Source: Methylococcaceae bacterium (GTDB lineage: Bacteria > Pseudomonadota > Gammaproteobacteria > Methylococcales > Methylomonadaceae). Taken from it: a DNA stretch of 64,000 bases. Location of the stretch: positions 36,817-100,816 of the forward strand of contig DAOUSN010000002.1 of NCBI GenBank assembly GCA_030627205.1, written 5' to 3'. How positions within the stretch are numbered: the stretch's first letter is position 1; each line of letters begins with the position of its first letter. This document shows positions 33,013 through 42,957 of the stretch, piece after piece. The notes under the pieces were generated by a model that had not been told where the DNA came from, did no database searches, and saw only the letters and a list, made by a program, of their open reading frames with translations. Position numbers and translations under genes: made by a program.

Positions 33013-35590
33013 ATAATTTTAACAAGTTTTCATATTCAAAATCATCAATATGTTGCTTAATAGTCTCTGCAAGCTGACTATTTTTTTGCTGAACTTGTTG
33101 TTGTAATAACTCTATTTTTTCAATATCAATATGCTCAATTGCTTGTTTTAATTGATCTTGTAATTCATCAGGCAATGAAGAAATCGCCAATTTTAAATCT
33201 ACTATCACTGATGTTTTTTCCGTGAATGTATTTAAACCTATTTCGTTATCTTTTTCAGTGGCATTATTTTCTAAAAAAGTTATTAGCTCTTTGATAAGTT
33301 CATTGCGATTAACTGGTTTACGTAAATAACCATCACAAATTTTATTGATAACTTTTTCATCTTGATTAAGTGCAAAAGCAGTAACAGCAATAATAGGAAT
33401 AGTTTCCGTTTCCTCAAGTTCTTTTAATTTTATTGCGGCTTCATAACCATCCATAATAGGCATTTTCATATCAAGAAAGATTATATTAGGCTTAATGTCC
33501 AATGCTTTTTCAAGTGCTTGTTCACCATTTTCAGCAAAATAAAGTTTAAAATCCCAATCTGATAGATAAGTTGCTAAAATTTCTCGATTATAATCAACGT
33601 CATCAACAATAAGAATACTAGCAGGTGCAAAGGTAATTGTCTCGGTATCAATATGATTTTCTAAACTTGAATTTGTAAGTTCTGAACCAATCTTAATATT
33701 AGGAATGAATAAACTAAAAGTAGTCCCTACATCGACTTCACTTTCAACACTAACTTTTCCTTTCATTAGATTTATAATTTGCAAAGTAATGGTTAATCCT
33801 AAACCAGTTCCCCCATATAAGGTTTCTTTTTGTCCTTTTACTTGTGCAAAGGAAGAAAAAATAGTCTCCTGTTGCTCTTTAGGAATACCAATACCACTAT
33901 CCGCAACTGTCATGATTAAATTAACCCGATCAGATATTTCTGGTAAATATTGACAATTTATTATTAATTTAATGAATCCTTCATGGGTAAATTTAACCGC
34001 ATTACCAATAAGATTAATTAATACTTGGCGAAGTCGTGATTCATCCAGAATAATAATATTAGGGACATTGTCATCGACAATACATTTAAACGATAAACCT
34101 TTATCAGATACTTTTTGAGAAAAAAGACTATTTAATTCAATACATAATGCACTGATAGAAATTGAATGAGCTTGCAATTCCATTTTTCCTGATTCAATTC
34201 TAGAAAGGTCAAGAATATCATTGATTAGATGTAATAATGCCTGCCCTGAAGTATGAATTGTATCAAGATAATGTGATTTTTTTGAATCAGTTTCTAAGCG
34301 CATAAGAATGTCAGTAAAACCTAAAATTGCATTCATGGGCGTACGAATTTCATGACTCATATTAGCTAAGAATTCAGATTTAGCACGATTAGCAGTTTCA
34401 GCCCGAAGTTGTGCATTAATGAGCTGCTCTTCATTTTCTTTACGTTTGGTAATATCGTGGGTCGTTCCAAGTACTCCAATAAGAGTTCCATTATCGGTTT
34501 TAACCGAGGTATTAGTCATTTCATATAATATTTTCTGATTATCATTTTTATAAGAAAGCCATACTTCACGTGTTGAGGGTTTATCTGCTTTTATCGTTGC
34601 TTGGTCTTGTTTAAGAAATAATTCTGCTATTTCAGGTTTAAAAAAATCAAAATCACTTTTACCAATAATTTCTGTGGAGCTAACACCTAAGAAACGCTCC
34701 ATCATTGGGTTACAAGCAAGATAAATACCATTAACATCTTTTAACCACATTAAATCAGGGATATTTTGTAAAATGTTTTTATTTAACATTTCACTTTGAT
34801 AAAGTTTCTCTGTTGCTTCACGGCGATCAGTAATATCAGCATGAGTTCCAACAATACGTAATGGTTCTCCATTTTTAGTAACCTTGACAATTTTCCCTCT
34901 TGAACGAACCCATATATACTGTCCATTTTTATGCAAGAATCGAAGCTCAACATCGTAGTGATCGCTCGTGCCTGTAATATAGTCATTCATAGATGATTCC
35001 ATTTGAAAAAGATCATCCGGATGAACTCGTTGTTTCCATTCATTCCGTTTTTGAATAAATTCGTTGGGATCATAACCTGTTATAGTGTAATAACGGGCAT
35101 CAAATGCAATGGTATCCGTTTCTAAATTCCAGTCCCAGATCCCATCATTAGCTACTGACATGGCTAATTCAAAACGTTTTTCACTATTTTCTAGTGCAAC
35201 TTCTGTTTGTTTACGTTTAGTCATATTTTGTATTTGGAAAACAAAATACAATGGTAACTTATCATCATCTCTAACTAATGAGACACTTAATATTACCCAA
35301 ATGACAGATCCATTTTTATGTAGGCAACGGTTTTCAATTTGATAATGAGGTATTTTACCCTGAGTCATTTGGATTAATAAATCAGAATTATATTCTGAAT
35401 CATTAGGATGAATAATGCTAGAAAGTTTTAATAATAATAACTTCTCTTCTTTATAACCTAATAGGTCGACTAAACTTTTATTTACTTGTAAGAGTTTTTC
35501 TTCTAATGAAACAATAGCCATTCCTATGGTTAAGGAATCAAAAGCACCTTTAAAATACGTTAATGCTTCTTTTTCTTTTTTTAGGTTCAT
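33005..35590 (-). CDS. PAS-rich hybrid sensor histidine kinase
   Basis: An 861-residue soluble hybrid kinase. Three PAS/PAC units occupy about 10-135, 135-260 and 265-385. The phospho-acceptor histidine lies in MSHEIRTPMNAILGF near 410-424, followed by HATPase_c with NAVKFT, ADSGIGIP and GGTGLGLTIT. A receiver domain with IIFLDMKMPIMDG occupies about 650-775. The last 60 residues (LPDELQDQLKQAIEHIDIEK onward) match in style the end of the upstream 1140-residue kinase. No membrane segment: the signal is internal. The output of the cascade is unknown. Confidence 0.92.
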   Translation of the reverse strand: MNLKKEKEALTYFKGAFDSLTIGMAIVSLEEKLLQVNKSLVDLLGYKEEKLLLLKLSSIIHPNDSEYNSDLLIQMTQGKIPHYQIENRCLHKNGSVIWVILSVSLVRDDDKLPLYFVFQIQNMTKRKQTEVALENSEKRFELAMSVANDGIWDWNLETDTIAFDARYYTITGYDPNEFIQKRNEWKQRVHPDDLFQMESSMNDYITGTSDHYDVELRFLHKNGQYIWVRSRGKIVKVTKNGEPLRIVGTHADITDRREATEKLYQSEMLNKNILQNIPDLMWLKDVNGIYLACNPMMERFLGVSSTEIIGKSDFDFFKPEIAELFLKQDQATIKADKPSTREVWLSYKNDNQKILYEMTNTSVKTDNGTLIGVLGTTHDITKRKENEEQLINAQLRAETANRAKSEFLANMSHEIRTPMNAILGFTDILMRLETDSKKSHYLDTIHTSGQALLHLINDILDLSRIESGKMELQAHSISISALCIELNSLFSQKVSDKGLSFKCIVDDNVPNIIILDESRLRQVLINLIGNAVKFTHEGFIKLIINCQYLPEISDRVNLIMTVADSGIGIPKEQQETIFSSFAQVKGQKETLYGGTGLGLTITLQIINLMKGKVSVESEVDVGTTFSLFIPNIKIGSELTNSSLENHIDTETITFAPASILIVDDVDYNREILATYLSDWDFKLYFAENGEQALEKALDIKPNIIFLDMKMPIMDGYEAAIKLKELEETETIPIIAVTAFALNQDEKVINKICDGYLRKPVNRNELIKELITFLENNATEKDNEIGLNTFTEKTSVIVDLKLAISSLPDELQDQLKQAIEHIDIEKIELLQQQVQQKNSQLAETIKQHIDDFEYENLLKLFG

Positions 35591-35680
35591 TTTTTTAACC
35601 GTAAATTATATTCCATCATAATGTTTTTTTATTTTTATAATCAACCTGATAGGAATTTTAAGAAACTGGATTATTTAATA

Positions 35681-38600
35681 TTAGTCATTAAATAACGCTA
35701 ATAACACTTCATATTCAAAATTATCAATTTGTTTTTTAATCGCATCAGCAAGTGGGATATTTTGCTGATAAATTTCTTCTAATAGTTTTTCAACTTGATC
35801 AATATCAACAATTTCAATCGCTTGTTTTAATTTAGATTGTAAACTTTCTGACAAAACACTTAATGAGTCTTTGGTTAATTCATACTCTTCTAAGGGTTCT
35901 TCCTCGGCTTCACAAACATATTTTATATCTAAATATTGTTTCATAACCTCAAGAATATCCGTGTGCCTAAAAGGTTTACTGATAAAAGCATCGCAGCCAG
36001 ATGCTAAGATTTGTTCTTTTTTATCTTCAAAAACGGAAGCGGTTACTGCGATAATGACCACATCCTTTAAAAGAGATTTAATTGTTTGACTGGCTTCAAA
36101 ACCATCCATAACAGGCATTCTCATATCCATAAAAATTAAATGCGGTGGCCAATCTTGGCATATATCAACGGCTATTTTTCCATTTTCAGCCTCTTTAATT
36201 TCAAATCCAAAAGGAGATAATAATTCAATAAGTATTAGTCGATTCAAATCATCATCATCAACAATCAAAATTTTATAACAATTTTGGCTTGGCTCTAAGG
36301 AAATAATTTTAAGGGGTTTAGATTTTTTAGCATCTATACTTTCTTTAGGTTGATCGACGATAATACTAAATTTAAACGTAGATCCTTTATTTAAAGTACT
36401 TTCAACATGAATATCTCCCCTCATTAATTGAATAAATTCACGACTAATCGCTAAACCTAGCCCAGCTCCTTCTTCTGACTTTAAACCACTACTAGTTTGG
36501 ATAAAAGTCTGAAAAACATTTTCTAAATCATCTTGAGCAATTCCACATCCTGTATCTTCAATCTCAAAGGATAACATTAAATTAGTTTTAAAGGTTTGTG
36601 GAAGCCAGAGACGAACTATAATACCGCCATTAGAAGTAAATTTAATCGCATTATTAATTAAATTAACTAAAATTTGGCGTAGTTTAGTATTATCTGTATG
36701 AATATATTCAGGTATGTCACCATGATATTCAAGTTTAAAGGTCAGTTCTTTCTTAGCTAATTTATCTTGAAATAAAGGTTCTAATTCTTCCAATAACTCG
36801 TGTAAATTAAAATCTACTTTTTGAAACTCTATTTTACCTGATTCAATTTTAGAAATGTTAAGGACATCATCAATAAGGCTTAATAAATGATCGCCGCTAC
36901 TGTTAATAATTTTTATATTTTCCCGTTGTTTATCTGTTAGGTTATCATTATTTGCCATAATTTGAGAAAACCCTAAAATAGCATTTAATGGGGTGCGTAA
37001 CTCATGGCTCATATTAGCAACAAATTGACTTTTAGCTAAACTGGCTTGTTCTGCTTTTTCTTTGGCGGATCTTAATTGATCTTCGGCTTTATTTCTTTCA
37101 GTAATATCTTGAATAATACCCACGAATATCGACGTGTTTTCAGTTTTAACCAGCTGTAACCGGACTTCTATTGGATAGATTGAACCATTTTTACGTTGAT
37201 GTCGAGTTTGAAACAGAACAAATGGAAGCTTGCCTTCGAGTAATGGCTGGATAAGGTTTTTAAAATAGTCTGCGCTATAATCTGGTTTAATATCAACAGT
37301 TGTCAGTTTTTTAAGCTCTTCCATAGAATAACCTAAATTATGCCGCGCCCCTTTATTAACTTGAATTAATAATAAAGTATCAGGATCAAACATATAAATT
37401 TCATTCCAAGACTCTTCAAGCACACGCCCTAGACGGGAATTTTTTTCTTCTGCTTGTTTAAATTCAGTAATATCTTCTTTTACTGCCACATAATGGTCGA
37501 TAACACCTTCTTCATTACGGATAGGAGCGATAACGGTTCTTTCCCAATAGGTTTCACCATTTTTACGTTGATTAATAAATTCACCATGCCAAATATCACC
37601 GCAAGTTAACGTTTTCCATAAGTCATCAAAGGTTTCCTTTGGGGTTAAATTTGATTTTAATAAGCGTGGATTTTTCCCAATAACTTCTTCGGCGCTATAC
37701 CCTGTTACTTCGGTAAAACGAGGGTTAACATATTCAATATTGGCATCTAAATCCGTAATCGCAATACTACTAGGACTTTGTTCTATAGCGACGGTTAATT
37801 TTTTTAGTTCTTGAGTTCGGGTGAGAACTTGTTTTTCTAATAAAGCTTTAGTTTTATCATCCATTCGTGCTTTTCTGAATTTTTTACCAAGAACTAGAAT
37901 TAATAACATTGCAAATATTGTTGATATTGAAGTGATAGCTGTTGCCAATAAAAATATCCGTCGTAAATTATAATATTTTTTCATGGCTTCATTTTTATCA
38001 ATCTTAGCGCTAAAACCGATGGCTAAGGTTTTATTCCACATCCAAGCTCCATAAACTACTACACCTCTATAATCACGGTAACCTTTGGTATTAATTTTTA
38101 TTTTATTCCGATAATTACCCTCTGTAGTTGATGGAATTTCTTGACTTAAATTTATTATATCTTGAGCCATTAATGTAAAAGGGCGTTCTTGTAATGGGAT
38201 ATTAGACAAATAACCTTCAAGTAAATTTCCACCAGGATCACGAAGTTCCATTTGTGTTGATGGTGCGTCTTTTGATAATAATTTATAATCAATAAGTTGT
38301 TGTTTAAAACGACTATTAGTAAACATACTTCCAAACTCATCAACCAAATAACTTTCACCTGAGTTACCAGTACGTCCTTGTTGAATGATTTTAGATAATG
38401 CGTTTTCGGGTAATAAACGTTGAGTTAATATTGCAATAACTTTATTATCAGAAGTTTGTATCGGGGCTGCAAAAAAAAGAGTTTTAGGGCGTTTTGTATC
38501 GCCACTTTCAAGTAAGACATCTGATTTAAGTGGGGGAATAAAAACAGTCTTTCCATGTAGAACTTGTTCCATTAATTTCGGTTTTTTAAGCCCAATAAAA

Positions 38601-39103
38601 TTTTGAGTGCCTAAATTAGTATCACGTCGAGAACCTAGGCTAATGTTCATAGGAGAAATAATAAAAAAACCAACATTTTGTTGTTCTTGTTGTCGTCTAA
38701 CAAAAAAATTTCTAGCTTTTTGTAATGGAATTGAGAGTTTTAAAGTTTCTGCATCACTAGGTAACTTAAGTAACTCTTGAGTTATTTTAACTAGCTCTGT
38801 ATTGCGTCCTAATTCTAATAAATAACCTTGGCGTTCTTTAATAAAAAAGTCCATACGGTCGTTGGTCATTTCTAATACAAATTTAAGATTTTCATTAATC
38901 TCTTCCAACGTTAGTTTTCGATTGAAAGTAAGGGTGTTTGAAATTAAATAAATTGAAAATACTGCAATAGCAATTAGTGTTAAGCCAATTAATGCCCGGA
39001 ATATGCGAGAATGAAAAGGTTTTACTAAGCTATCACTTGAAAATAAATGTGACTTAGACTTCTTAACAGGTAACTGGTTATTTTTAAATGATGAATAAGT
39101 CAT
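35681..39103 (-). CDS. Membrane hybrid sensor histidine kinase (Cache-like, PAS-PAS-HisKA-HATPase-REC)
   Basis: A 1140-residue protein with one transmembrane segment near 35-53. A large periplasmic sensory region of about 55-375 looks like a double Cache-type domain, followed by a second transmembrane segment (about 382-408). Two PAS domains occupy about 430-560 and 565-680. The histidine is in MSHELRTPLNAILGF near 695-710. HATPase_c shows NAIKFT, EDTGCGI and GAGLGLAIS. A receiver domain (LIFMDMRMPVMDG) follows. The helical C-terminal tail ends in DNFEYEVLLALF. It reads as the external sensor heading a phosphorelay with the two downstream kinases on the same strand. Confidence 0.9.
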   Translation of the reverse strand: MTYSSFKNNQLPVKKSKSHLFSSDSLVKPFHSRIFRALIGLTLIAIAVFSIYLISNTLTFNRKLTLEEINENLKFVLEMTNDRMDFFIKERQGYLLELGRNTELVKITQELLKLPSDAETLKLSIPLQKARNFFVRRQQEQQNVGFFIISPMNISLGSRRDTNLGTQNFIGLKKPKLMEQVLHGKTVFIPPLKSDVLLESGDTKRPKTLFFAAPIQTSDNKVIAILTQRLLPENALSKIIQQGRTGNSGESYLVDEFGSMFTNSRFKQQLIDYKLLSKDAPSTQMELRDPGGNLLEGYLSNIPLQERPFTLMAQDIINLSQEIPSTTEGNYRNKIKINTKGYRDYRGVVVYGAWMWNKTLAIGFSAKIDKNEAMKKYYNLRRIFLLATAITSISTIFAMLLILVLGKKFRKARMDDKTKALLEKQVLTRTQELKKLTVAIEQSPSSIAITDLDANIEYVNPRFTEVTGYSAEEVIGKNPRLLKSNLTPKETFDDLWKTLTCGDIWHGEFINQRKNGETYWERTVIAPIRNEEGVIDHYVAVKEDITEFKQAEEKNSRLGRVLEESWNEIYMFDPDTLLLIQVNKGARHNLGYSMEELKKLTTVDIKPDYSADYFKNLIQPLLEGKLPFVLFQTRHQRKNGSIYPIEVRLQLVKTENTSIFVGIIQDITERNKAEDQLRSAKEKAEQASLAKSQFVANMSHELRTPLNAILGFSQIMANNDNLTDKQRENIKIINSSGDHLLSLIDDVLNISKIESGKIEFQKVDFNLHELLEELEPLFQDKLAKKELTFKLEYHGDIPEYIHTDNTKLRQILVNLINNAIKFTSNGGIIVRLWLPQTFKTNLMLSFEIEDTGCGIAQDDLENVFQTFIQTSSGLKSEEGAGLGLAISREFIQLMRGDIHVESTLNKGSTFKFSIIVDQPKESIDAKKSKPLKIISLEPSQNCYKILIVDDDDLNRLILIELLSPFGFEIKEAENGKIAVDICQDWPPHLIFMDMRMPVMDGFEASQTIKSLLKDVVIIAVTASVFEDKKEQILASGCDAFISKPFRHTDILEVMKQYLDIKYVCEAEEEPLEEYELTKDSLSVLSESLQSKLKQAIEIVDIDQVEKLLEEIYQQNIPLADAIKKQIDNFEYEVLLALFND

Positions 39104-39172
39104 TATTTTTTAGCCGAGATGTTATTTATTTAACAAGAAGGAACAGAAAATATATTATGTAGTTATAAAGTA

Positions 39173-39199
39173 ATAGGCTGAACAATAAAGTCAGCCTAT
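39173..39199 (-). terminator. Hairpin after the beta-helix gene
   Basis: ATAGGCTGA and TCAGCCTAT form a perfect 9-bp stem with a 9-base loop, just 3' of the beta-helix gene on the minus strand and before the kinase gene. The following T-run is short, so termination may be partial. Confidence 0.5.
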
Positions 39200-39211
39200 A
39201 TTCTATTAATT

Positions 39212-41923
39212 TTATGGAATAATAAACAACTCAATATTAGAGTAATCACTTTCATCTAAATTATTATAAGATTTAATAGCAACATAAAAAGCAGATGATG
39301 AAGGGAGTTTAATCGAAAAATTAGTTTGTTTTTTCATATCAAAGTAACCAATACTATCATTGCCTGTGAAAGGATAAGGTGCGTAATATAAGCGATAACC
39401 ATCAGCTTCTGGATCTGTTTCCCAAGAAACATTAACCGTGTTTATATTAACTTTTAATTTCATTATTACGCCATAAAGGTCATGAAAGTTATCTGTTATT
39501 GAAGGGCTTTTACTTGAAACATAGGTTAATATTTCCGAAGAAAAAGGAGCTAAAACAAGACTACCTGCTACCTCTTTCCCTGTTAAATCAGCATAGACTG
39601 TATCTGACAAACTAATCGTTTTCTCATTTTCAGTGAAATTAGTAAATAACTTTAAATATTGCTGTGCATTATTTAAAGTGACATCCACAGCTTCAAGGCT
39701 AATATTATCTAATGTAAGCGTATCAGCACCAGTCGCTCCCTCTTTAATACTTGAAAAATTTAATAATGCTTGTTCAATATTATCAGGGGCAATAAAAACA
39801 AATTCTTGTTCTTTATTACTTGAATCATAGCTAATAAAAGAGGTTGCCAATACATCCCATTTTCCACCTTCAGGTGCGTTATTAACTCTAACTCTAAGTA
39901 CACCATTACCGTTACTTACGCTGTTAAATTTTAAACGATAAGCTTGATTTTTCTGTAATTTAAATCTCTCTGAATTTGAAGCTGTTGCTTTTGAAGTTTG
40001 CAAGGCTAATTGAAAGTTAGGCTTAGTTAATAAGTTATTTCCTATCACGTTAGTGACATTATATTCTTTAAGGTGCAAATTACATTCTTTGGCATTCTTT
40101 TCATAAGAAGGGAATTCATTTTGCCAATCTTTTAAAGAATACTCATCATTCTTTCTAATGAAAATAGGGCTTTGAAATGGGTTGCAGAAAAACTTATTAT
40201 CAAAAGTTCCATGTTCGGTTGTCCCTGTTAAAATGATTCCTCGCTGTTGAGGTGTGAGTGAATAAATAATATTTCCTTCAATAAGATTGTTTTGTGATGG
40301 CCCCATTGTATCTTCAAGATTAATCTGGGTTTTATTATTATAAATAACATTATTACGAACAATCGTGTTAACAAAAGAATTTAAACGAATTCCAGTACTG
40401 GGGTTATTAGCAATAATATTATCTTCAATGACATTATCTTTAAAGTTATTGTCGGCACCAATTCCCATTCCATAACTACGATGATGTGCACAAGGTGTTT
40501 TCTTAAGGTTAGCACAGCCATTAGATTCACCAACATTACCGATGCTTTCAGTTAAAAAATTGCCTCTAATAATATTTGCATCTGAGCCAATACTAATTGC
40601 ACCCCCGTCGTTAATCAGCGATAACGCATTCTTAACTACATTATTTTCAATTAAATGATGCCCGCCTGCTTTTAAATATATACTTGTCCAACCGGTTTTA
40701 TTGATGATATTTTTACGAATATGCTGCCCTTTTCCATAAACATTCATTCCAATCCCGTAACATGTCCCCTGATAACGCTTACAATAAACTGGAAACATGC
40801 CTGTATTGTTGATTTCATTTTTTTCAACAATCGTTGTTTGTTCCATATCAAGATTTATATCACCATTAAAAATAATGCCAATACTAAATTGATTATTGAA
40901 AATATTACTGGTAATTAACGAGTTGGTCATTTCCCAAATTAACATACCTCGTTGATTGTATTCAAAATTACAATTACGCACAATGACATTATTTGAACTA
41001 GAAAGACTTAAACCGACTGAGGTAAAATAACGAAAAGTTAAGTTTTCCACAACGGTATTATCTTCATGTTGAGAAATGTTTAAGCCAGTAGCATAAGTAG
41101 AACCCTCAATCAATAAGCTATTAGGATCTTGGTTTGCTAATGGATAAAGATAAACTTTTTTAGTGGTGGCATCGTAATACCATTCACCTGGATTGTCTAA
41201 TTCTTCTAGTTTATCATCAAGAAAATAACCCCATTCAGGCAGTTGATCGCCTAAGCCTGTCGCTTTAATTTGCCCATTTGAGCCATCGTATCCCGTGATT
41301 TTGAAAACACGATAAAACCAGCTATAGGTTCGTATTCGTAGGCGTGCATCATTCCAATAGCCATCAGGTCTTGAATAATCAACAAGAGCTGAATCAGAAA
41401 AACTATCTGTCCCTGTTGCCTTACCTACTTTAAGCCACGCTTCATCAGCAGGTTTATTTACATTAGGATAACGAGCAATAGTCATTAATTCACCATTAAC
41501 AAACAAGTGTTCAATAGTATTGATATTACCTTTTTCATCCGCAGTTATTAGCGCGGATATATCAGCTTCATAAACATTAGCTGACAATCCATTATGAGTC
41601 GTTGGTTGCCAATTTATGATGGGGAGACTACCCGAAATAACTGGGTTTACACCACTATCATAAGCAGAAAAAGTCAATCCTGGCTGAACTTTAGAGGATT
41701 TAATTTCACCTCGAAACACTTCACCTCGTTTGAAAAGAATCTGTGAATCAGCTGGAAATTTTTCTTGATTAACACGATCTATTGTTTGCCAAGGTTGTTG
41801 TTGACTGCCGTTGTTAGCATCATTTCCACTTGAACTAGAAACATAATAGTCAGCACCATAACTAGGCATAGATTGCCCTAGAGATAAGCTAAACAAAAAT
41901 AATAATAATAATTTATTTGACAC
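39212..41923 (-). CDS. Exported right-handed beta-helix protein with C-terminal Fn3-like domain
   Basis: A 903-residue protein with a signal peptide (1-23, cleavage near SYGA). The opening YYVSSSSGNDANNGS...PWQTI is typical of parallel beta-helix proteins of the pectate lyase/NosD type. Right-handed helix coils run roughly 260-560, seen as repeated N-x-I/V-x-x-N blocks (RNNVIYNNKTQINLE, NLIEGNIIY). A jelly-roll-like region (about 640-740) follows, then a fibronectin-type III-like domain near 820-903 (VSWETDPEADGYRLYYAPY). It is likely secreted or surface-exposed and acts on polysaccharide; substrate and catalytic residues are not identifiable by eye. Confidence 0.85.
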   Translation of the reverse strand: MSNKLLLLFLFSLSLGQSMPSYGADYYVSSSSGNDANNGSQQQPWQTIDRVNQEKFPADSQILFKRGEVFRGEIKSSKVQPGLTFSAYDSGVNPVISGSLPIINWQPTTHNGLSANVYEADISALITADEKGNINTIEHLFVNGELMTIARYPNVNKPADEAWLKVGKATGTDSFSDSALVDYSRPDGYWNDARLRIRTYSWFYRVFKITGYDGSNGQIKATGLGDQLPEWGYFLDDKLEELDNPGEWYYDATTKKVYLYPLANQDPNSLLIEGSTYATGLNISQHEDNTVVENLTFRYFTSVGLSLSSSNNVIVRNCNFEYNQRGMLIWEMTNSLITSNIFNNQFSIGIIFNGDINLDMEQTTIVEKNEINNTGMFPVYCKRYQGTCYGIGMNVYGKGQHIRKNIINKTGWTSIYLKAGGHHLIENNVVKNALSLINDGGAISIGSDANIIRGNFLTESIGNVGESNGCANLKKTPCAHHRSYGMGIGADNNFKDNVIEDNIIANNPSTGIRLNSFVNTIVRNNVIYNNKTQINLEDTMGPSQNNLIEGNIIYSLTPQQRGIILTGTTEHGTFDNKFFCNPFQSPIFIRKNDEYSLKDWQNEFPSYEKNAKECNLHLKEYNVTNVIGNNLLTKPNFQLALQTSKATASNSERFKLQKNQAYRLKFNSVSNGNGVLRVRVNNAPEGGKWDVLATSFISYDSSNKEQEFVFIAPDNIEQALLNFSSIKEGATGADTLTLDNISLEAVDVTLNNAQQYLKLFTNFTENEKTISLSDTVYADLTGKEVAGSLVLAPFSSEILTYVSSKSPSITDNFHDLYGVIMKLKVNINTVNVSWETDPEADGYRLYYAPYPFTGNDSIGYFDMKKQTNFSIKLPSSSAFYVAIKSYNNLDESDYSNIELFIIP

Positions 41924-42147
41924 AATATTGCTCCTTTTACTAAAGCTAACGGGTGTAAATAAGTTTTTACTATTAGCTTTATGTTCTGAAATTTAAGTTT
42001 ACAAACTATTTATATTTTGACATATTTATAAACTTTAAAAGTAATTTATAAATTTAAAAGTGCTGTTTTCAAGCATACCTCCCTTAAAAAATAGTAGCTT
42101 TAATCAAACTGTAAACTAAGTAATTAAAGATGGCTTAAGTAAAGATC

Positions 42148-42609
42148 TTATCTTAAGTTATTATCATCAAAAACCAAAATAGTTTTTGATAAATAATCAT
42201 GTAATGCGTAGTTATTTTTATCAGCTAATATCCATAAAAATCCTAAACCTAATAAAAACCAAGACAATAATGCTGCAAAAAAACGTATTAGGACATGCTT
42301 CCAATTTACAGGTTGTCCGTCTAGGGTTTGAAGACGAACTTTCCAAGTTTTTAGTCCAGCTGTTTGTCCGTTATGCGTCCAAAACCAACCGTAGAAAGAA
42401 AAACTCACTAATAAATAATAAGGGATAATAATCGTTTTAGTAATGACGGCATTACCTGCATTAAAAGGTAATAAAATAGCTGCTGCCAAGAATAAAATAG
42501 CGAGAAGAAGGAAGGAGTCATAGACTATCGCCGCAAGACGACGAAAAAATCCTACGCCAATAATAACTTTTGGCGAAGGTTTCAAAGGGAGAGAGCTTAA
42601 TCTTTTCAA
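42148..42609 (-). CDS. RDD-family membrane protein
   Basis: A 153-residue protein with three hydrophobic segments (about 27-50, 58-78, 108-128) and the RDD pattern: FFRRLAAIVYDSFLLL at the start with Arg and Asp, then LKTWKVRLQ, and LSKTILVF near the end. RDD proteins are small transporter- or scaffold-like membrane proteins with no firm role. The start is TTG, directly after the stop of the upstream 59-residue membrane protein (TAATTG), so translation coupling is likely. No separate ribosome binding site is seen. Confidence 0.82.
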   Translation of the reverse strand: MKRLSSLPLKPSPKVIIGVGFFRRLAAIVYDSFLLLAILFLAAAILLPFNAGNAVITKTIIIPYYLLVSFSFYGWFWTHNGQTAGLKTWKVRLQTLDGQPVNWKHVLIRFFAALLSWFLLGLGFLWILADKNNYALHDYLSKTILVFDDNNLR

Positions 42610-42789
42610 TTACAATTTGAACAAAGAAAGTTTTTGACCGTAATACATGCAGATAATAGCTAAACCACTAAGCATTGCCAGTGAAAATAAGAAAGGAGGC
42701 TTATGTAGCAGAAGTATTGATAAGTCTATGACAAAAATACTGGTTATAATAGGCGTGGCAACAAGGGTATTAAGAATCTTTTTAAACAT
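42610..42789 (-). CDS. Small two-span membrane protein of unknown function
   Basis: A 59-residue protein starting at ATG 42789 (MFKKILNTLVATP), with GGAG 6 bases before it. Two hydrophobic stretches (about 9-27 and 35-49) are joined by a short turn (LLHKPPF), giving a hairpin membrane protein. Its stop abuts the RDD gene start, so the two are co-translated. I do not recognise a family. Confidence 0.6.
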   Translation of the reverse strand: MFKKILNTLVATPIITSIFVIDLSILLLHKPPFLFSLAMLSGLAIICMYYGQKLSLFKL

Positions 42790-42957
42790 GAGTTTCTCCA
42801 ATTACTACACTATAAACTTAAGTGTTTATAAAGAGTGTGAATAAATTAATAGTAAGGTTTATTTTTATAAACTTTACGAACCTAAACTCTAAGTTTACTC
42901 TATTCGAAAAAGATATAAAAGTAAGATGTCGTTTGAGCTTCAATCTATCAAGATGAT

